A DNA stretch of 64,000 bases from Nonomuraea typhae (lineage in GTDB: Bacteria; Actinomycetota; Actinomycetes; Streptosporangiales; Streptosporangiaceae). The notes under the pieces are model-generated. The model was not told where the DNA came from, made no database searches, and saw only the letters and a list, made by a program, of their open reading frames with translations. The stretch lies in the NCBI RefSeq assembly GCF_009760925.1, contig NZ_VRLV01000002.1, positions 744,001-808,000 of the forward strand. Direction: 5' to 3'. How positions within the stretch are numbered: position 1 is the stretch's first letter; the number at the start of each line of letters is the position of its first letter. This document shows, one piece after another, positions 7,011 to 15,296 of this stretch. The translations under genes were made by a program, and so were the position numbers.

Positions 7011-10000
7011 ATGCGCTGGCTAGTCAACCTGAGTATGAAGTTTCGCGGCCTGGTGGTGATCGCCGCGCTGGCCCTGCTGGTCGTGGGGGCCGGGCAATTA
7101 CGCGATTCCTCGATCGAGGCGCTGCCCGAGTTCTCGCCCGTCTACGTCGAGGTGCAGACCGAGGCACTGGGCCTGTCCGCCTACGAGGTGGAGCAGCTCA
7201 TCACCGTGCCGCTGGAGGTGAACCTGCTCAACGGCGTGGCCTGGCTGGACGAGATCCGCTCGAACTCGGTCGCCGGCCTGTCGTCCATCGAGATGATCTT
7301 CGAGCCGGGCACCGACCTGCTGAAGGCCCGGCAGATGGTCCAGGAACGGCTCGGCCATGCGGGCATCCTGCCCAACGTCTCCAAGCCGCCCACCATGCTG
7401 CAACCACTGTCGTCGGCCAACCGGGTGGCGATCGTCGGCCTGTCGGCCGCGAACCTCTCCCTCATCGAGATGTCCGTCCTGGCCAGGTGGAACATCAAGC
7501 CCCGGCTGATGGGCGTGCCCGGGGTGGCCAACGTGGCCATCTGGGGACAGCGCGAACGCCAGCTGCAGGTCCAGGTGGACCCCGACCGGCTGGCCCGGCA
7601 CGGCGTCACGCTCAACCAGGTCATCTCCACGACGGGCAACGCGTTGTGGTCCTCGCCGCTGAGCTTCGTCAAGGCCTCGACCCCCGGCTCCGGCGGCTTC
7701 ATCGACACCCCGCAGCAGCGGCTCGGCATCCAGCACATCTCCCCCATCAAGACCGCCCAGGACCTGGCCAAGGTACCCGTCGAACCCGGCGAGGACGACG
7801 AGCCCGTCCGCGACGTCACGCTCGGCGACGTGGGCACCGTGGTCGAGGACCACCAGCCGCTGATCGGCGACAGCCTCGCCGGTGACGGCAAGACGCTCAT
7901 GCTCGTGGTGGAGAAGTTCCCCGGCACCGACACGCTGCAGGTCACCAAGGGCGTCGAGGAGGCGCTGGCCGCGCTCGGCCCCGGCCTTTCCGGCATGAAG
8001 CTCGACTCGGGCATCTACCGCCCGGCCACCTTCGTGGAGTCCGCCCGCGCCAACCTCGCGCTGTCGCTGTCGGTGGGTCTCGGGCTGCTCGTGCTCATCG
8101 TCGGCGCGGCCCTGCTGAGCTGGCGGGCCGCCCTGATCACGCTGATCACCGTGCCCGTGTCGCTGGTCGCCGCCCTGCTGGTGCTGCAAGGGCGCGGCGA
8201 GCCGCTCAACACGCTCGTGCTCGCCGGGCTGGTGGTCGCACTGGCCGTGGTCGTGCACGACGCGGTCACCGGCGTGCACAACGTGACGCACCGCCCCGAA
8301 GGTCAGTCCGTCCTCGACGCGGTGCTGGCGCTGCGCTCTCCCTTGCTCTACGCGACGCTCATCGCGCTGGCCGCCGCGGCGCCGGCGTTGCTCGTGCCCG
8401 GCCTCGCCGGGCGCTTCTTCGGGCCGCTGACCCTGTCCTACCTGCTCGCCGTCGCCGCCTCCCTGCTCACGGCGCTCACGGTCACGCCCGCGCTGGCCTC
8501 CCTGCTCCTCCGGCGTACGGCGGTGCCGCGCGAGAACCGGGCGCACCGGCTCTACCGGCGCGTGCTCGGATGGAGCGTTCCGCGGCCTGCCATCGCCTAC
8601 GCCGTGGCCGGTGTCCTGCTGCTCGCCGGCCTGGGCACCGCCGCCTTCGCGATCGCGCCGCGGGCGGGGGCCACGCTGATGCCCGTCTTCCAGGACCGCG
8701 ACCTGCTCATCCGGTGGGAGGCGCCGCCCGGCACCTCCCAACCGGCCATGGTCAAGGCGGGAGAGCAGGTCAGAAGCGAGCTCAGGGCCATCCCCGGCGT
8801 GCGCGGCGTGGCCGGGCACGTGGGCCGCGCCATCGCCTCCGACCAGGTGGTGGGCATCAACTCGGGCATCCTGTGGGTCGGGCTCACCCCCGCCGCGCCG
8901 TACGAGAGAACCGTCGCCGCGATCGGCGACGTGGTGAGCCGGCACCCCGGCTTCGACCGGCAGGTGCGCAGCTACCACGACGAGAGCGTCGTCGGCGTGC
9001 GCGCCCCCTCCGGCGGCGAGGTGGCCGTGCGCGTCTACGGCCAGGACCTCACGTTGCTCCAGGCCGAGGCCGAGAAGGTGAAGGCGGCGATCGGCGCCGT
9101 CCCCGGAGTCACCGGCCCGCGGGTGCAACTCCAGCCGAAGGAGCCCACCGCCGAGGTCGAGGTGAACATCGCCGCCGCGCAGCAGAAGGGCCTCAAACCC
9201 GGCGACGTACGGCGGGCCGCGGCCACCTGGATGCAGGGCATCGAGGTCGGCAGCCTCTTCGAGAACCAGAAGGTCTTCGAGGTCATCGTGGTCGGCGCCC
9301 CGGGCACCCGGCAGAGCCTCGGCAGCATCGGCCAGATCCGGATCGACACCCCGGACGGCAAGCAGGTCCCGCTGTCCGAGGTGGCCCAGGTCCGGGTCCA
9401 GGCCAACCAGAACGTCTTCAAGCACGAGGCGACCGCACGCTACTACGACGTGGTCGCCGAGCTGTCGGGACGCGGCAGGGACGCGGTCATCCAGGACGTC
9501 GGGAACGTCGTGCGCCGGCTGGCCTTCCCCATGGAGTTCCACGCCGAGGTGCTCGACGCCGGCGACCAGGGCGAGGTGAACTGGGCGGCGCTCCTGTGGC
9601 CCGGCCTGGCCGCGCTGGTGGCGATCGTGCTGCTGCTGCAGGCGGCGATGTCGAGCTGGCGGATGGCCGCGCTCGTCGTGCTGACCCTGCCGGCCGCGCT
9701 GTCCGGCGCCGCGGTCGTCGCCCTCCTGGGCGACGGCGTGCTGTCGCTGAGCGTGGTGCTCGCGCTGCCGGCCGTCCTGGCGCTGGCGGTACGGCTGGCG
9801 CTGGTGATGTTCACCGGCTTCCGGCGGCTGGCGGCCGGGAACGGCGGGGTCGTCACGGCCGAGCACGTGCTGCGCGGCGCGGGCGAGAGCCTGCTGCCGG
9901 TGATCACCACGATGGCCGCGGTCGCGGTGGCCGTGCTGCCGCTCATCGCCCTGGGCAGCGTGCCGGGGCATGAGGCGGCCAGGCCGCTGGCGATCGGGGT

Positions 10001-10136
10001 GCTCGGCGGCCTGGTCACCACGGCGGTGTGGGGCCTGGTGGTGCTGCCCGGGCTGTATCTCAGCCTGGCGCCACGACAACCGCGGCCCGATCCCGACGCC
10101 GATCTGCGGGAGCTCGTGGAGGTGGGGCGGGCATGA
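7011..10136 (+). CDS. RND efflux pump, HME (CusA/CzcA-like) type, degenerate proton relay
   Basis: This 1041-residue protein has the full RND layout: a first membrane helix, a large extracytoplasmic porter domain starting EALPEFSPVYVEVQTEALGL, a block of helices, a second porter domain from about residue 570, and a final helix block. It is closest in style to heavy-metal efflux pumps. In membrane helix 4 the relay sequence reads VVVHDAVTGVHN, with His416-Asp417 and His423. The neighbouring paralogue has the normal DD and VEN at these positions. An ATG at 7011 follows a purine-rich AGGAAAAGGGGG. The stop overlaps the next start as ATGA. Confidence 0.88.
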   Translation: MRWLVNLSMKFRGLVVIAALALLVVGAGQLRDSSIEALPEFSPVYVEVQTEALGLSAYEVEQLITVPLEVNLLNGVAWLDEIRSNSVAGLSSIEMIFEPGTDLLKARQMVQERLGHAGILPNVSKPPTMLQPLSSANRVAIVGLSAANLSLIEMSVLARWNIKPRLMGVPGVANVAIWGQRERQLQVQVDPDRLARHGVTLNQVISTTGNALWSSPLSFVKASTPGSGGFIDTPQQRLGIQHISPIKTAQDLAKVPVEPGEDDEPVRDVTLGDVGTVVEDHQPLIGDSLAGDGKTLMLVVEKFPGTDTLQVTKGVEEALAALGPGLSGMKLDSGIYRPATFVESARANLALSLSVGLGLLVLIVGAALLSWRAALITLITVPVSLVAALLVLQGRGEPLNTLVLAGLVVALAVVVHDAVTGVHNVTHRPEGQSVLDAVLALRSPLLYATLIALAAAAPALLVPGLAGRFFGPLTLSYLLAVAASLLTALTVTPALASLLLRRTAVPRENRAHRLYRRVLGWSVPRPAIAYAVAGVLLLAGLGTAAFAIAPRAGATLMPVFQDRDLLIRWEAPPGTSQPAMVKAGEQVRSELRAIPGVRGVAGHVGRAIASDQVVGINSGILWVGLTPAAPYERTVAAIGDVVSRHPGFDRQVRSYHDESVVGVRAPSGGEVAVRVYGQDLTLLQAEAEKVKAAIGAVPGVTGPRVQLQPKEPTAEVEVNIAAAQQKGLKPGDVRRAAATWMQGIEVGSLFENQKVFEVIVVGAPGTRQSLGSIGQIRIDTPDGKQVPLSEVAQVRVQANQNVFKHEATARYYDVVAELSGRGRDAVIQDVGNVVRRLAFPMEFHAEVLDAGDQGEVNWAALLWPGLAALVAIVLLLQAAMSSWRMAALVVLTLPAALSGAAVVALLGDGVLSLSVVLALPAVLALAVRLALVMFTGFRRLAAGNGGVVTAEHVLRGAGESLLPVITTMAAVAVAVLPLIALGSVPGHEAARPLAIGVLGGLVTTAVWGLVVLPGLYLSLAPRQPRPDPDADLRELVEVGRA

Positions 10137-10561
10137 AGCGCTTGCTCACCACCACACTGCTGGCCGCCTGCCTGGCCGCCTCCGGATGCGCCGGCACGGA
10201 GAAGGCGCTGGCCGGGCCCAAGGTCGAGCCCGCGAAGGTGGAGAAGCTGGACGGTTCCGACCTGAGCAAGCTCACCCTGACGGACAAGGCGGTCGAGCGC
10301 CTCGGCATCCGGCTGGTCCCCGCTCAGCCGGGGCCGGCGAACATGCTGGCCGTGCCGTACTCCGCGGTGGTCTATGACACCAAGGGCAAGGCGTGGGTGT
10401 TCGTCAGCTCGGCCGAGGGCGTGTTCCAGCGGGCGAGCGTCATCGTCGGGTCCTTGAAGGGCGGCGTCGCCCACCTCACGGCGGGGCCGGACGCCGGCAC
10501 GCGGGTCGTGGCCGACGGCGCCGCCGAGTTGTTCGGCGCCGAACTGGGCATCGGGAAGTAG
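10133..10561 (+). CDS. Small lipoprotein resembling the C-terminal domain of an RND adaptor
   Basis: The gene overlaps the preceding pump gene by four bases (ATGA) and precedes the second pump by 12 bases, so it belongs to the efflux operon. The 142-residue product has a signal peptide with lipobox AASGC (Cys19). The mature part contains AVPYSAVVYDTKGKAWVFV, then VFQRASVIVGS and DAGTRVVADGAAELFGAELG, which match the beta-barrel and membrane-proximal end of CusB/MacA-like adaptor proteins. The long hairpin and lipoyl domains of a normal adaptor are absent. It may be a reduced adaptor suited to a cell without an outer-membrane channel. Confidence 0.75.
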   Translation: MKRLLTTTLLAACLAASGCAGTEKALAGPKVEPAKVEKLDGSDLSKLTLTDKAVERLGIRLVPAQPGPANMLAVPYSAVVYDTKGKAWVFVSSAEGVFQRASVIVGSLKGGVAHLTAGPDAGTRVVADGAAELFGAELGIGK

Positions 10562-10573
10562 GGCGGACTCGAG

Positions 10574-13500
10574 ATGATGCGTTGGATCGTCGGATCGAGC
10601 CTCCGGTTCCGCTATATCGTGCTCGCGCTGGCCGCCGGGATGATGCTGTTCGGGGCCGGCCAGCTTCGGGACATGCCGGTGGACGTCTTCCCCGAATTCG
10701 CCCCGCCGCGGGTCGAGGTGCAGACCGCCTGCATCGGCCTGACCGCGGGCGAGGTAGAGAGCCTCATCACCGTGCCGCTGGAGGAGACGCTCAACGGCAT
10801 CGAGGGGCTGGACGTGCTCCGGTCCAAGTCGGTGCCGCAGCTGTCGTCCGTACTCATGATCTTCAAACCGGGCACCGATCTCATCAAGGCCCGCCAGCTC
10901 GTCCAGGAACGGCTGGCCACGATCACGCCCACGATCCCGAGCTGGGCGTCCCCGCCCACGATCCTGCAGCCGCTCTCCTCCACCAGCCGGGTCATGAAGA
11001 TCGGCATCTCGTCGCCGAAGCACTCCGTCATCCAGCTGTCCATGATCTCCTTCTGGACCATCCGCAACCGGCTCCTGAAGGTGCCGGGCGTGGCCAACGT
11101 GGCGATCTGGGGCCAGCGCCAGCAGATGACGCTCGTCCAGGTGGACCCGGAGCGGATGAAGGCCAAGGACGTCACCCTCGACCAGGTGATGACCGCTTCC
11201 GGCGACGCGCTGGACGCCGGCCTGCTCAGGCACACCAACGGCACCATGGTCGGCACCGGCGGCTGGGTGGAGACACCCGAGAGCCGCCTGCCCATCAGGC
11301 ACGTGCTGCCGATCACCACCGGCCAGGACATCACCAAGATCCCGGTCACCAACAACGACGGAAAAGTGGTGCCGCTCAGCGACGTGGCCGACGTCATCGA
11401 GGGCCACCAGCCACTGATCGGCGACGCGGTCATCAACGACGGCGAAGGGCTCATGCTCATCGTCGAGAAGCTGCCATGGGGCAACACCCTCGAGGTGACC
11501 AAGGGCGTCGAGGCGGCCATCGCCCAGCTCAAGCCGGGCCTGCCGGACGTGGCGATCGACACGACCATCTTCCGGCCGGCCACGTTCGTCGAGGTAGCGC
11601 TCGGCAACCTGAACCTCTCGCTGCTGCTCGGCTTCCTCCTGGTCGTGCTGATCATCGGCGCGTTCCTCTTCGAGTGGCGGGCCGCGGTGATCAGCCTGAT
11701 CACCATCCCGATCTCGCTCATGGCCGCCGTCCTGGTCCTGCAATGGCGCGGCGACACGGTCAACACGATGATTCTCGCGGGGCTGGTGATCGCCCTGGGC
11801 GTCGTCGTGGACGACGCCATCATCGACGTCGAGAACATCATGCGCCGCCTGCGCCTGCACCGGGCCGCCGGCACGGGCGGATCGACCGCGCGGGTGATCC
11901 TGGACGCCTCCATGGAGGTGCGCTCGCCGATCATCTACGCCACGCTCATCATCATCGCGGCGGCGGTCCCCGTCCTCTTCCTCGACGGACTCGCCGGCGC
12001 CTTCTTCAACCCGCTGACCGTCTCCTACGCACTCGCGGTCGGCGCCTCCCTGCTCGTGGCGCTCACCGTGACCCCGGCCATGGCGCTCATGCTGCTCGGC
12101 AAGGCCGCCGTGGAACGCCGGCAGTCGCCCCTGGTCGTCTGGCTGCAGAACGGCTACCAGCGGGCGCTGACCCGGACCGTCCGGCGGCCCGGCTGGGCCT
12201 ACGCTACAGTGGCCGCCGTCATGGCCGCTGGGCTGGCCGTCCTGCCGTTCCTCGGGCAGTCGCTGCTCCCCTCCTTCAAGGAGCGCGACTTCCTCATGCA
12301 CTGGCTGACCGCGCCGGGCACCTCGCACCCCGAGATGGTCCGCATCAGCACCGCGGCCAGCAAGGAACTGCGGGCCATCCCCGGCGTGCGCAACTTCGGC
12401 GCGCACATCGGCCAGGCCGTCAACGCCGACGAGGTCGTCGGCATGTACTTCGGCGAGAACTGGGTCAGCGTCGACCCCTCCGCCGACTACGACAAGACCG
12501 TCGCCGCCATCCAGGAGGTTGTCGACGGCTACCCCGGCCTCCAGCGCGACGTGCAGACCTACCTGAAGGAACGCATCAAGGAGGTGCTGACCGGCGCCAG
12601 CGAGACGATCGTGGTGCGCATCTACGGCGACGACCTGGCCACCCTGCGCGAGACCGCGGCCAAGGTCCAGGACCGCATCGCCAAGATCGGCGGCATCGTC
12701 GAGGCCAAGACCTCCCTGCAGAAGGACATCCCCCAGATCGAGGTCCAGGTCGACCTCGAGGCCGCCCGCAAGCACGGTCTCAAACCGGGTGACGTACGGC
12801 GGGCCACCGGCGCCCTGGTCGCCACCGAGGAAGTCAGCGACACCTACTGGGAAGGCCGCGTCTACGACGTGCGCGTCTGGAGCGTCCCTGCCTCCCGGTC
12901 CAACCCCGAGGCGATCAAGGACCTGCCCGTCGACACGCCGAGCGGCGAGAAGGTACGGCTCGGCGACGTGGCCTCCGTCCAGATCAAGTCGACGCCCAAC
13001 GTCATCGAGCGCGAAGGCGGCTCCCGCCGCATCGACGTCGGCGCCAACGTGCGCGACCGCGACCTCGGCGCCGTGGCCCGCGACGTCGAGGCGGCCCTGG
13101 CCGGCGTCGCCTTCCCCCGCGGCTTCCACGCCGAAGTGCTCGGGGAGTACGCCGAGCGGCAGGCCGCCACGACCCGCCTGCTCGGGTACGCGGCGATCGC
13201 GCTGGTCGTCGTGCTGATCCTGCTGAACCTGTCCTTCCGCAGCTGGCGGCTGGCCGTACTGAGCCTCATCACGCTGCCGGTCGCGCTGGTCGGCGGGGTG
13301 CTGGCCGCCTACCTCGGCGACGGGATCGTCTCGCTGGGCGCGCTGGTCGGGTTCTTCACGGTCATGGGCATCGCGGCCAGGAACGGCATCCTGATGATCA
13401 ACCACTTCCAGCACCTGGAGGACCACGAGAAGGAACCGTTCGGACCGGCCCTGGTGCTGCGGGGAGCCCGTGAGCGGCTCTCCCCGATCCTCATGACCGC

Positions 13501-13702
13501 GCTGGCCGCCGGGCTCGCGGTGCTGCCCCTGGTCATCATGGGCAACATCCCCGGGCACGAGATCGAGCACCCGCTGGCCGTGGTCGTGCTGGGCGGGCTG
13601 GTCACCTCGACGCTGCTGAACCTGTTCGTGACGCCGCCGTTGTACCTGCGCTTCGCCAAGCGCCGCCGTCAATCCGGCAGCGAGCCCAGCGCGGCGGTGT
13701 AG
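10574..13702 (+). CDS. RND efflux pump, HME (CusA/CzcA-like) type
   Basis: This 1042-residue pump is a paralogue of the one at 7011 and is colinear with it throughout. It begins with a membrane helix, then VDVFPEFAPPRVEVQT, which is typical of the heavy-metal efflux branch. Membrane helix 4 carries an intact relay, VVVDDAIIDVENIM, with Asp413, Asp414 and Glu420. A NHFQHLEDHEKEPFGPAL segment near helix 10 is also canonical. The metal-coordinating Met triad of CusA was not identified with confidence, so the exported substrate is open. The last 34 bases overlap the converging SagB-type gene. Confidence 0.9.
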   Translation: MMRWIVGSSLRFRYIVLALAAGMMLFGAGQLRDMPVDVFPEFAPPRVEVQTACIGLTAGEVESLITVPLEETLNGIEGLDVLRSKSVPQLSSVLMIFKPGTDLIKARQLVQERLATITPTIPSWASPPTILQPLSSTSRVMKIGISSPKHSVIQLSMISFWTIRNRLLKVPGVANVAIWGQRQQMTLVQVDPERMKAKDVTLDQVMTASGDALDAGLLRHTNGTMVGTGGWVETPESRLPIRHVLPITTGQDITKIPVTNNDGKVVPLSDVADVIEGHQPLIGDAVINDGEGLMLIVEKLPWGNTLEVTKGVEAAIAQLKPGLPDVAIDTTIFRPATFVEVALGNLNLSLLLGFLLVVLIIGAFLFEWRAAVISLITIPISLMAAVLVLQWRGDTVNTMILAGLVIALGVVVDDAIIDVENIMRRLRLHRAAGTGGSTARVILDASMEVRSPIIYATLIIIAAAVPVLFLDGLAGAFFNPLTVSYALAVGASLLVALTVTPAMALMLLGKAAVERRQSPLVVWLQNGYQRALTRTVRRPGWAYATVAAVMAAGLAVLPFLGQSLLPSFKERDFLMHWLTAPGTSHPEMVRISTAASKELRAIPGVRNFGAHIGQAVNADEVVGMYFGENWVSVDPSADYDKTVAAIQEVVDGYPGLQRDVQTYLKERIKEVLTGASETIVVRIYGDDLATLRETAAKVQDRIAKIGGIVEAKTSLQKDIPQIEVQVDLEAARKHGLKPGDVRRATGALVATEEVSDTYWEGRVYDVRVWSVPASRSNPEAIKDLPVDTPSGEKVRLGDVASVQIKSTPNVIEREGGSRRIDVGANVRDRDLGAVARDVEAALAGVAFPRGFHAEVLGEYAERQAATTRLLGYAAIALVVVLILLNLSFRSWRLAVLSLITLPVALVGGVLAAYLGDGIVSLGALVGFFTVMGIAARNGILMINHFQHLEDHEKEPFGPALVLRGARERLSPILMTALAAGLAVLPLVIMGNIPGHEIEHPLAVVVLGGLVTSTLLNLFVTPPLYLRFAKRRRQSGSEPSAAV

Positions 13703-14736
13703 ACAGGGAACTCCGTCACCCCGTCGATGCCCAGGAGCTCCTGGGCATCGCGGGTGTGGATGGCCGCGGAGGTGAACGGCGCCAGCCCGAGCGCCGTCAC
13801 CACCAGGTGGAAGGTCTGGCCCAGGTGGCCAGCGTCCATCATGAGCACCCGGTAGGCGTGCGCCTGCGGGTACTTCCACGAGCTCCGGCCCATCACCGCC
13901 GTCATGACGAACACGGCCGCAGCCTGGCCGATCCACGGCTGTCTGCCGCACACCTCGACGATCTCCTCGGTGTGGTCGCCCTGCCGTACCAGGGTGAGGG
14001 CGTGCTCGCCGGGCCCGTAGTGATACACGCCCGGGGCCAGCCCGCCGATCGACCGGGCGACGACATACACCTCGGTGGGATGCCGCGCCCCGCCCGACGG
14101 GCTGGTCTTCAGCAGATGGCTGCCCACCTCCGGATCCGTCACCACCGAGGTGGCGCCCCAGGTCGCGCCGAGCACGGTCGCCAGGTCCGCCAGCTCGACC
14201 GCCCCTGGCCCGAAGACCCGGTGGGTGCGGCGGCGGCGCAGAACGTCCCAGAACTCCCCCTGCCGCCCGGAGAAGGCGTCGGGCAGCTCGGCTCGTTCCC
14301 CTTCGCGACTCAGGAACGGCGACGGCGGCGGGTGCGCCTTGGCCCGCTCCTTGAGCGCCAGGTCCTCGGCCGCCAGGTCCTCGGTGAACCGGGTGCGCGA
14401 GGTGTGGAAGTGAAAGTGCCGGGCGGAGGGGTCCCACACCCACGCCGTGGCGACCTGCCGGTCCAGAACGTCGGCCGCGCCGCCGCACACCACCACGATG
14501 TCGGCGGCGACGAGCTTGCCGATCAGCGACTTCACCCCGGGTACGTGAGCCAGCTTGTCACACAGATCGGCGAAGCCGACGGGTTGCTCCAGCATGTCGA
14601 GCAGATCGACCACCGCGCCGGACATCCTCGCGGATCGCCCGCTGAGGTAGTTCTCGACGTGGAAGCCGTCACCCTGCCAACGACCGGCCAGAGCACCCGC
14701 CCTTCGCAGCAGGTCGCCGGGAGCGGGTTCACTCAT
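13669..14736 (-). CDS. SagB/ThcOx-type nitroreductase-fold dehydrogenase
   Basis: This 355-residue flavoprotein belongs to the SagB/ThcOx family, whose members oxidise azolines in thiazole/oxazole-containing peptides with FMN. Residues about 30-95 resemble the winged-helix leader-binding module seen at the start of such oxidases (VVDLLDMLEQPVGFADLCDKL). The nitroreductase domain runs from about residue 160, with RRRTHRVF, LLKTSPSGGARHPTEVYVV, GVYHYGP and a C-terminal GIDGVTEFPVY. Its start overlaps the stop of the upstream small peptide gene by four bases (ATGA), so the two are translationally coupled. No YcaO cyclodehydratase gene is present in the window. Confidence 0.85.
   Translation of the reverse strand: MSEPAPGDLLRRAGALAGRWQGDGFHVENYLSGRSARMSGAVVDLLDMLEQPVGFADLCDKLAHVPGVKSLIGKLVAADIVVVCGGAADVLDRQVATAWVWDPSARHFHFHTSRTRFTEDLAAEDLALKERAKAHPPPSPFLSREGERAELPDAFSGRQGEFWDVLRRRRTHRVFGPGAVELADLATVLGATWGATSVVTDPEVGSHLLKTSPSGGARHPTEVYVVARSIGGLAPGVYHYGPGEHALTLVRQGDHTEEIVEVCGRQPWIGQAAAVFVMTAVMGRSSWKYPQAHAYRVLMMDAGHLGQTFHLVVTALGLAPFTSAAIHTRDAQELLGIDGVTEFPVYTAALGSLPD
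13725..13750. repeat. Perfect 26-bp palindrome at the convergent RND/SagB junction
   Basis: CGATGCCCAGGAG (13725-13737) is followed directly by its exact reverse complement (13738-13750). It lies 23 bases past the stop of the second RND gene and inside the 3' end of the SagB-type gene, where it encodes part of DAQELLGID. It may fold as a hairpin to end RND transcription, or bind a protein. Confidence 0.8.
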
Positions 14737-14957
14737 ACGCAGCAGCTGGAGCCGCGGTAGCGGTACGCGGCCACGTGGATCTCCGCGACGTTCTGCTCAT
14801 CGACGGCGAACCTGATCTTGGCCGGGGCCGTCGGGTCCTTGTCGTCCCACTGTTCAAGGAGCGCGCTTGCCTGTTCCGCGGTGAGGGAGATGATGATCTC
14901 GTTGCCTTCCGCGAGTTCCTTGATCCGTGCGGACACGTCCTGCGTTTCGGTACCCAT
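14733..14957 (-). CDS. 74-residue peptide with C-terminal GSSCCV, candidate RiPP precursor
   Basis: The start at 14957 has a strong Shine-Dalgarno (GGAAAGGAG, eight bases upstream). The N-terminal two thirds is acidic and helical in character (VSARIKELAEGNEIIISLTAEQASALLEQW), and a predicted strand region follows. The tail is basic and aromatic, ending YRYRGSSCCV. The only cysteines and both serines of the tail lie in the last five residues. The gene is coupled by ATGA overlap to the SagB-type oxidase. A leader-plus-core RiPP precursor is the simplest reading, but I know of no named family that matches, and a small partner subunit of the oxidase is an alternative. Confidence 0.7.
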   Translation of the reverse strand: MGTETQDVSARIKELAEGNEIIISLTAEQASALLEQWDDKDPTAPAKIRFAVDEQNVAEIHVAAYRYRGSSCCV

Positions 14958-15296
14958 GGTGCTTGCTCCTTTCCTTGTTGATCGTGACACGTGCACACCG
15001 ACACTCCACCTCGCCGTGACTCCCGTCAACCCCCAAGGTCATTCCGTCTCCCCCCGAGGGGTTTGCGCAAGAAACGCTCAGCAGGAATCACCTCGTGGAT
15101 CCGGGCCGGGAACGCCGGCGAGCTGGCTCTTGAGACGAAATATAGACGGCGCTTCTATACTGAAGAATCAAGAAATACGTCCGTCATTTCTTGGCGTTTC
15201 TCGCGGCAGGCTTTCCGTTTGTCATTTCCCCCTTGACCGGAACCGCTCCCATGGGCTGCACTCGAAAGCGTGACAGCTCGACCTATGGAGGGGTAA
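14958..15296. other. Divergent intergenic region, AT-rich centre
   Basis: These 339 bases separate the peptide/SagB operon from the secreted-protein gene. The side next to the operon is GC-rich and has a possible minus-strand -35 (TTGACG read from 15029 to 15024) with a poor -10. The centre (about 15130-15235) is clearly AT-richer than its surroundings and holds the inverted repeat described separately. Confidence 0.5.
15130..15161 (+). promoter_or_regulatory. Inverted repeat TATAGA-N7-TCTATA over a possible promoter
   Basis: TATAGA (15141-15146) and TCTATA (15154-15159) are exact inverted copies seven bases apart. The right arm overlaps TATACT (15156-15161), a good -10 hexamer for the rightward gene. 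TTGAGA at 15130-15135 could be its -35, but the 20-base spacer is long. A repressor or activator bound here could control both divergent units. Confidence 0.45.

Noticed and set aside
9443..14488. Very long leftward open frame (about 1680 codons)
   Set aside because: It is antisense to both RND genes and lacks any recognisable domain; long antisense frames are expected in high-GC coding DNA. Only its part before 14736 coincides with the region of the real SagB-type gene, in another frame.
13669..14957. A complete thiazole/oxazole peptide cluster
   Set aside because: Only a SagB-type oxidase and a candidate peptide are present; no YcaO, E1-like protein, protease or transporter adjoins, so a full known pathway cannot be claimed.
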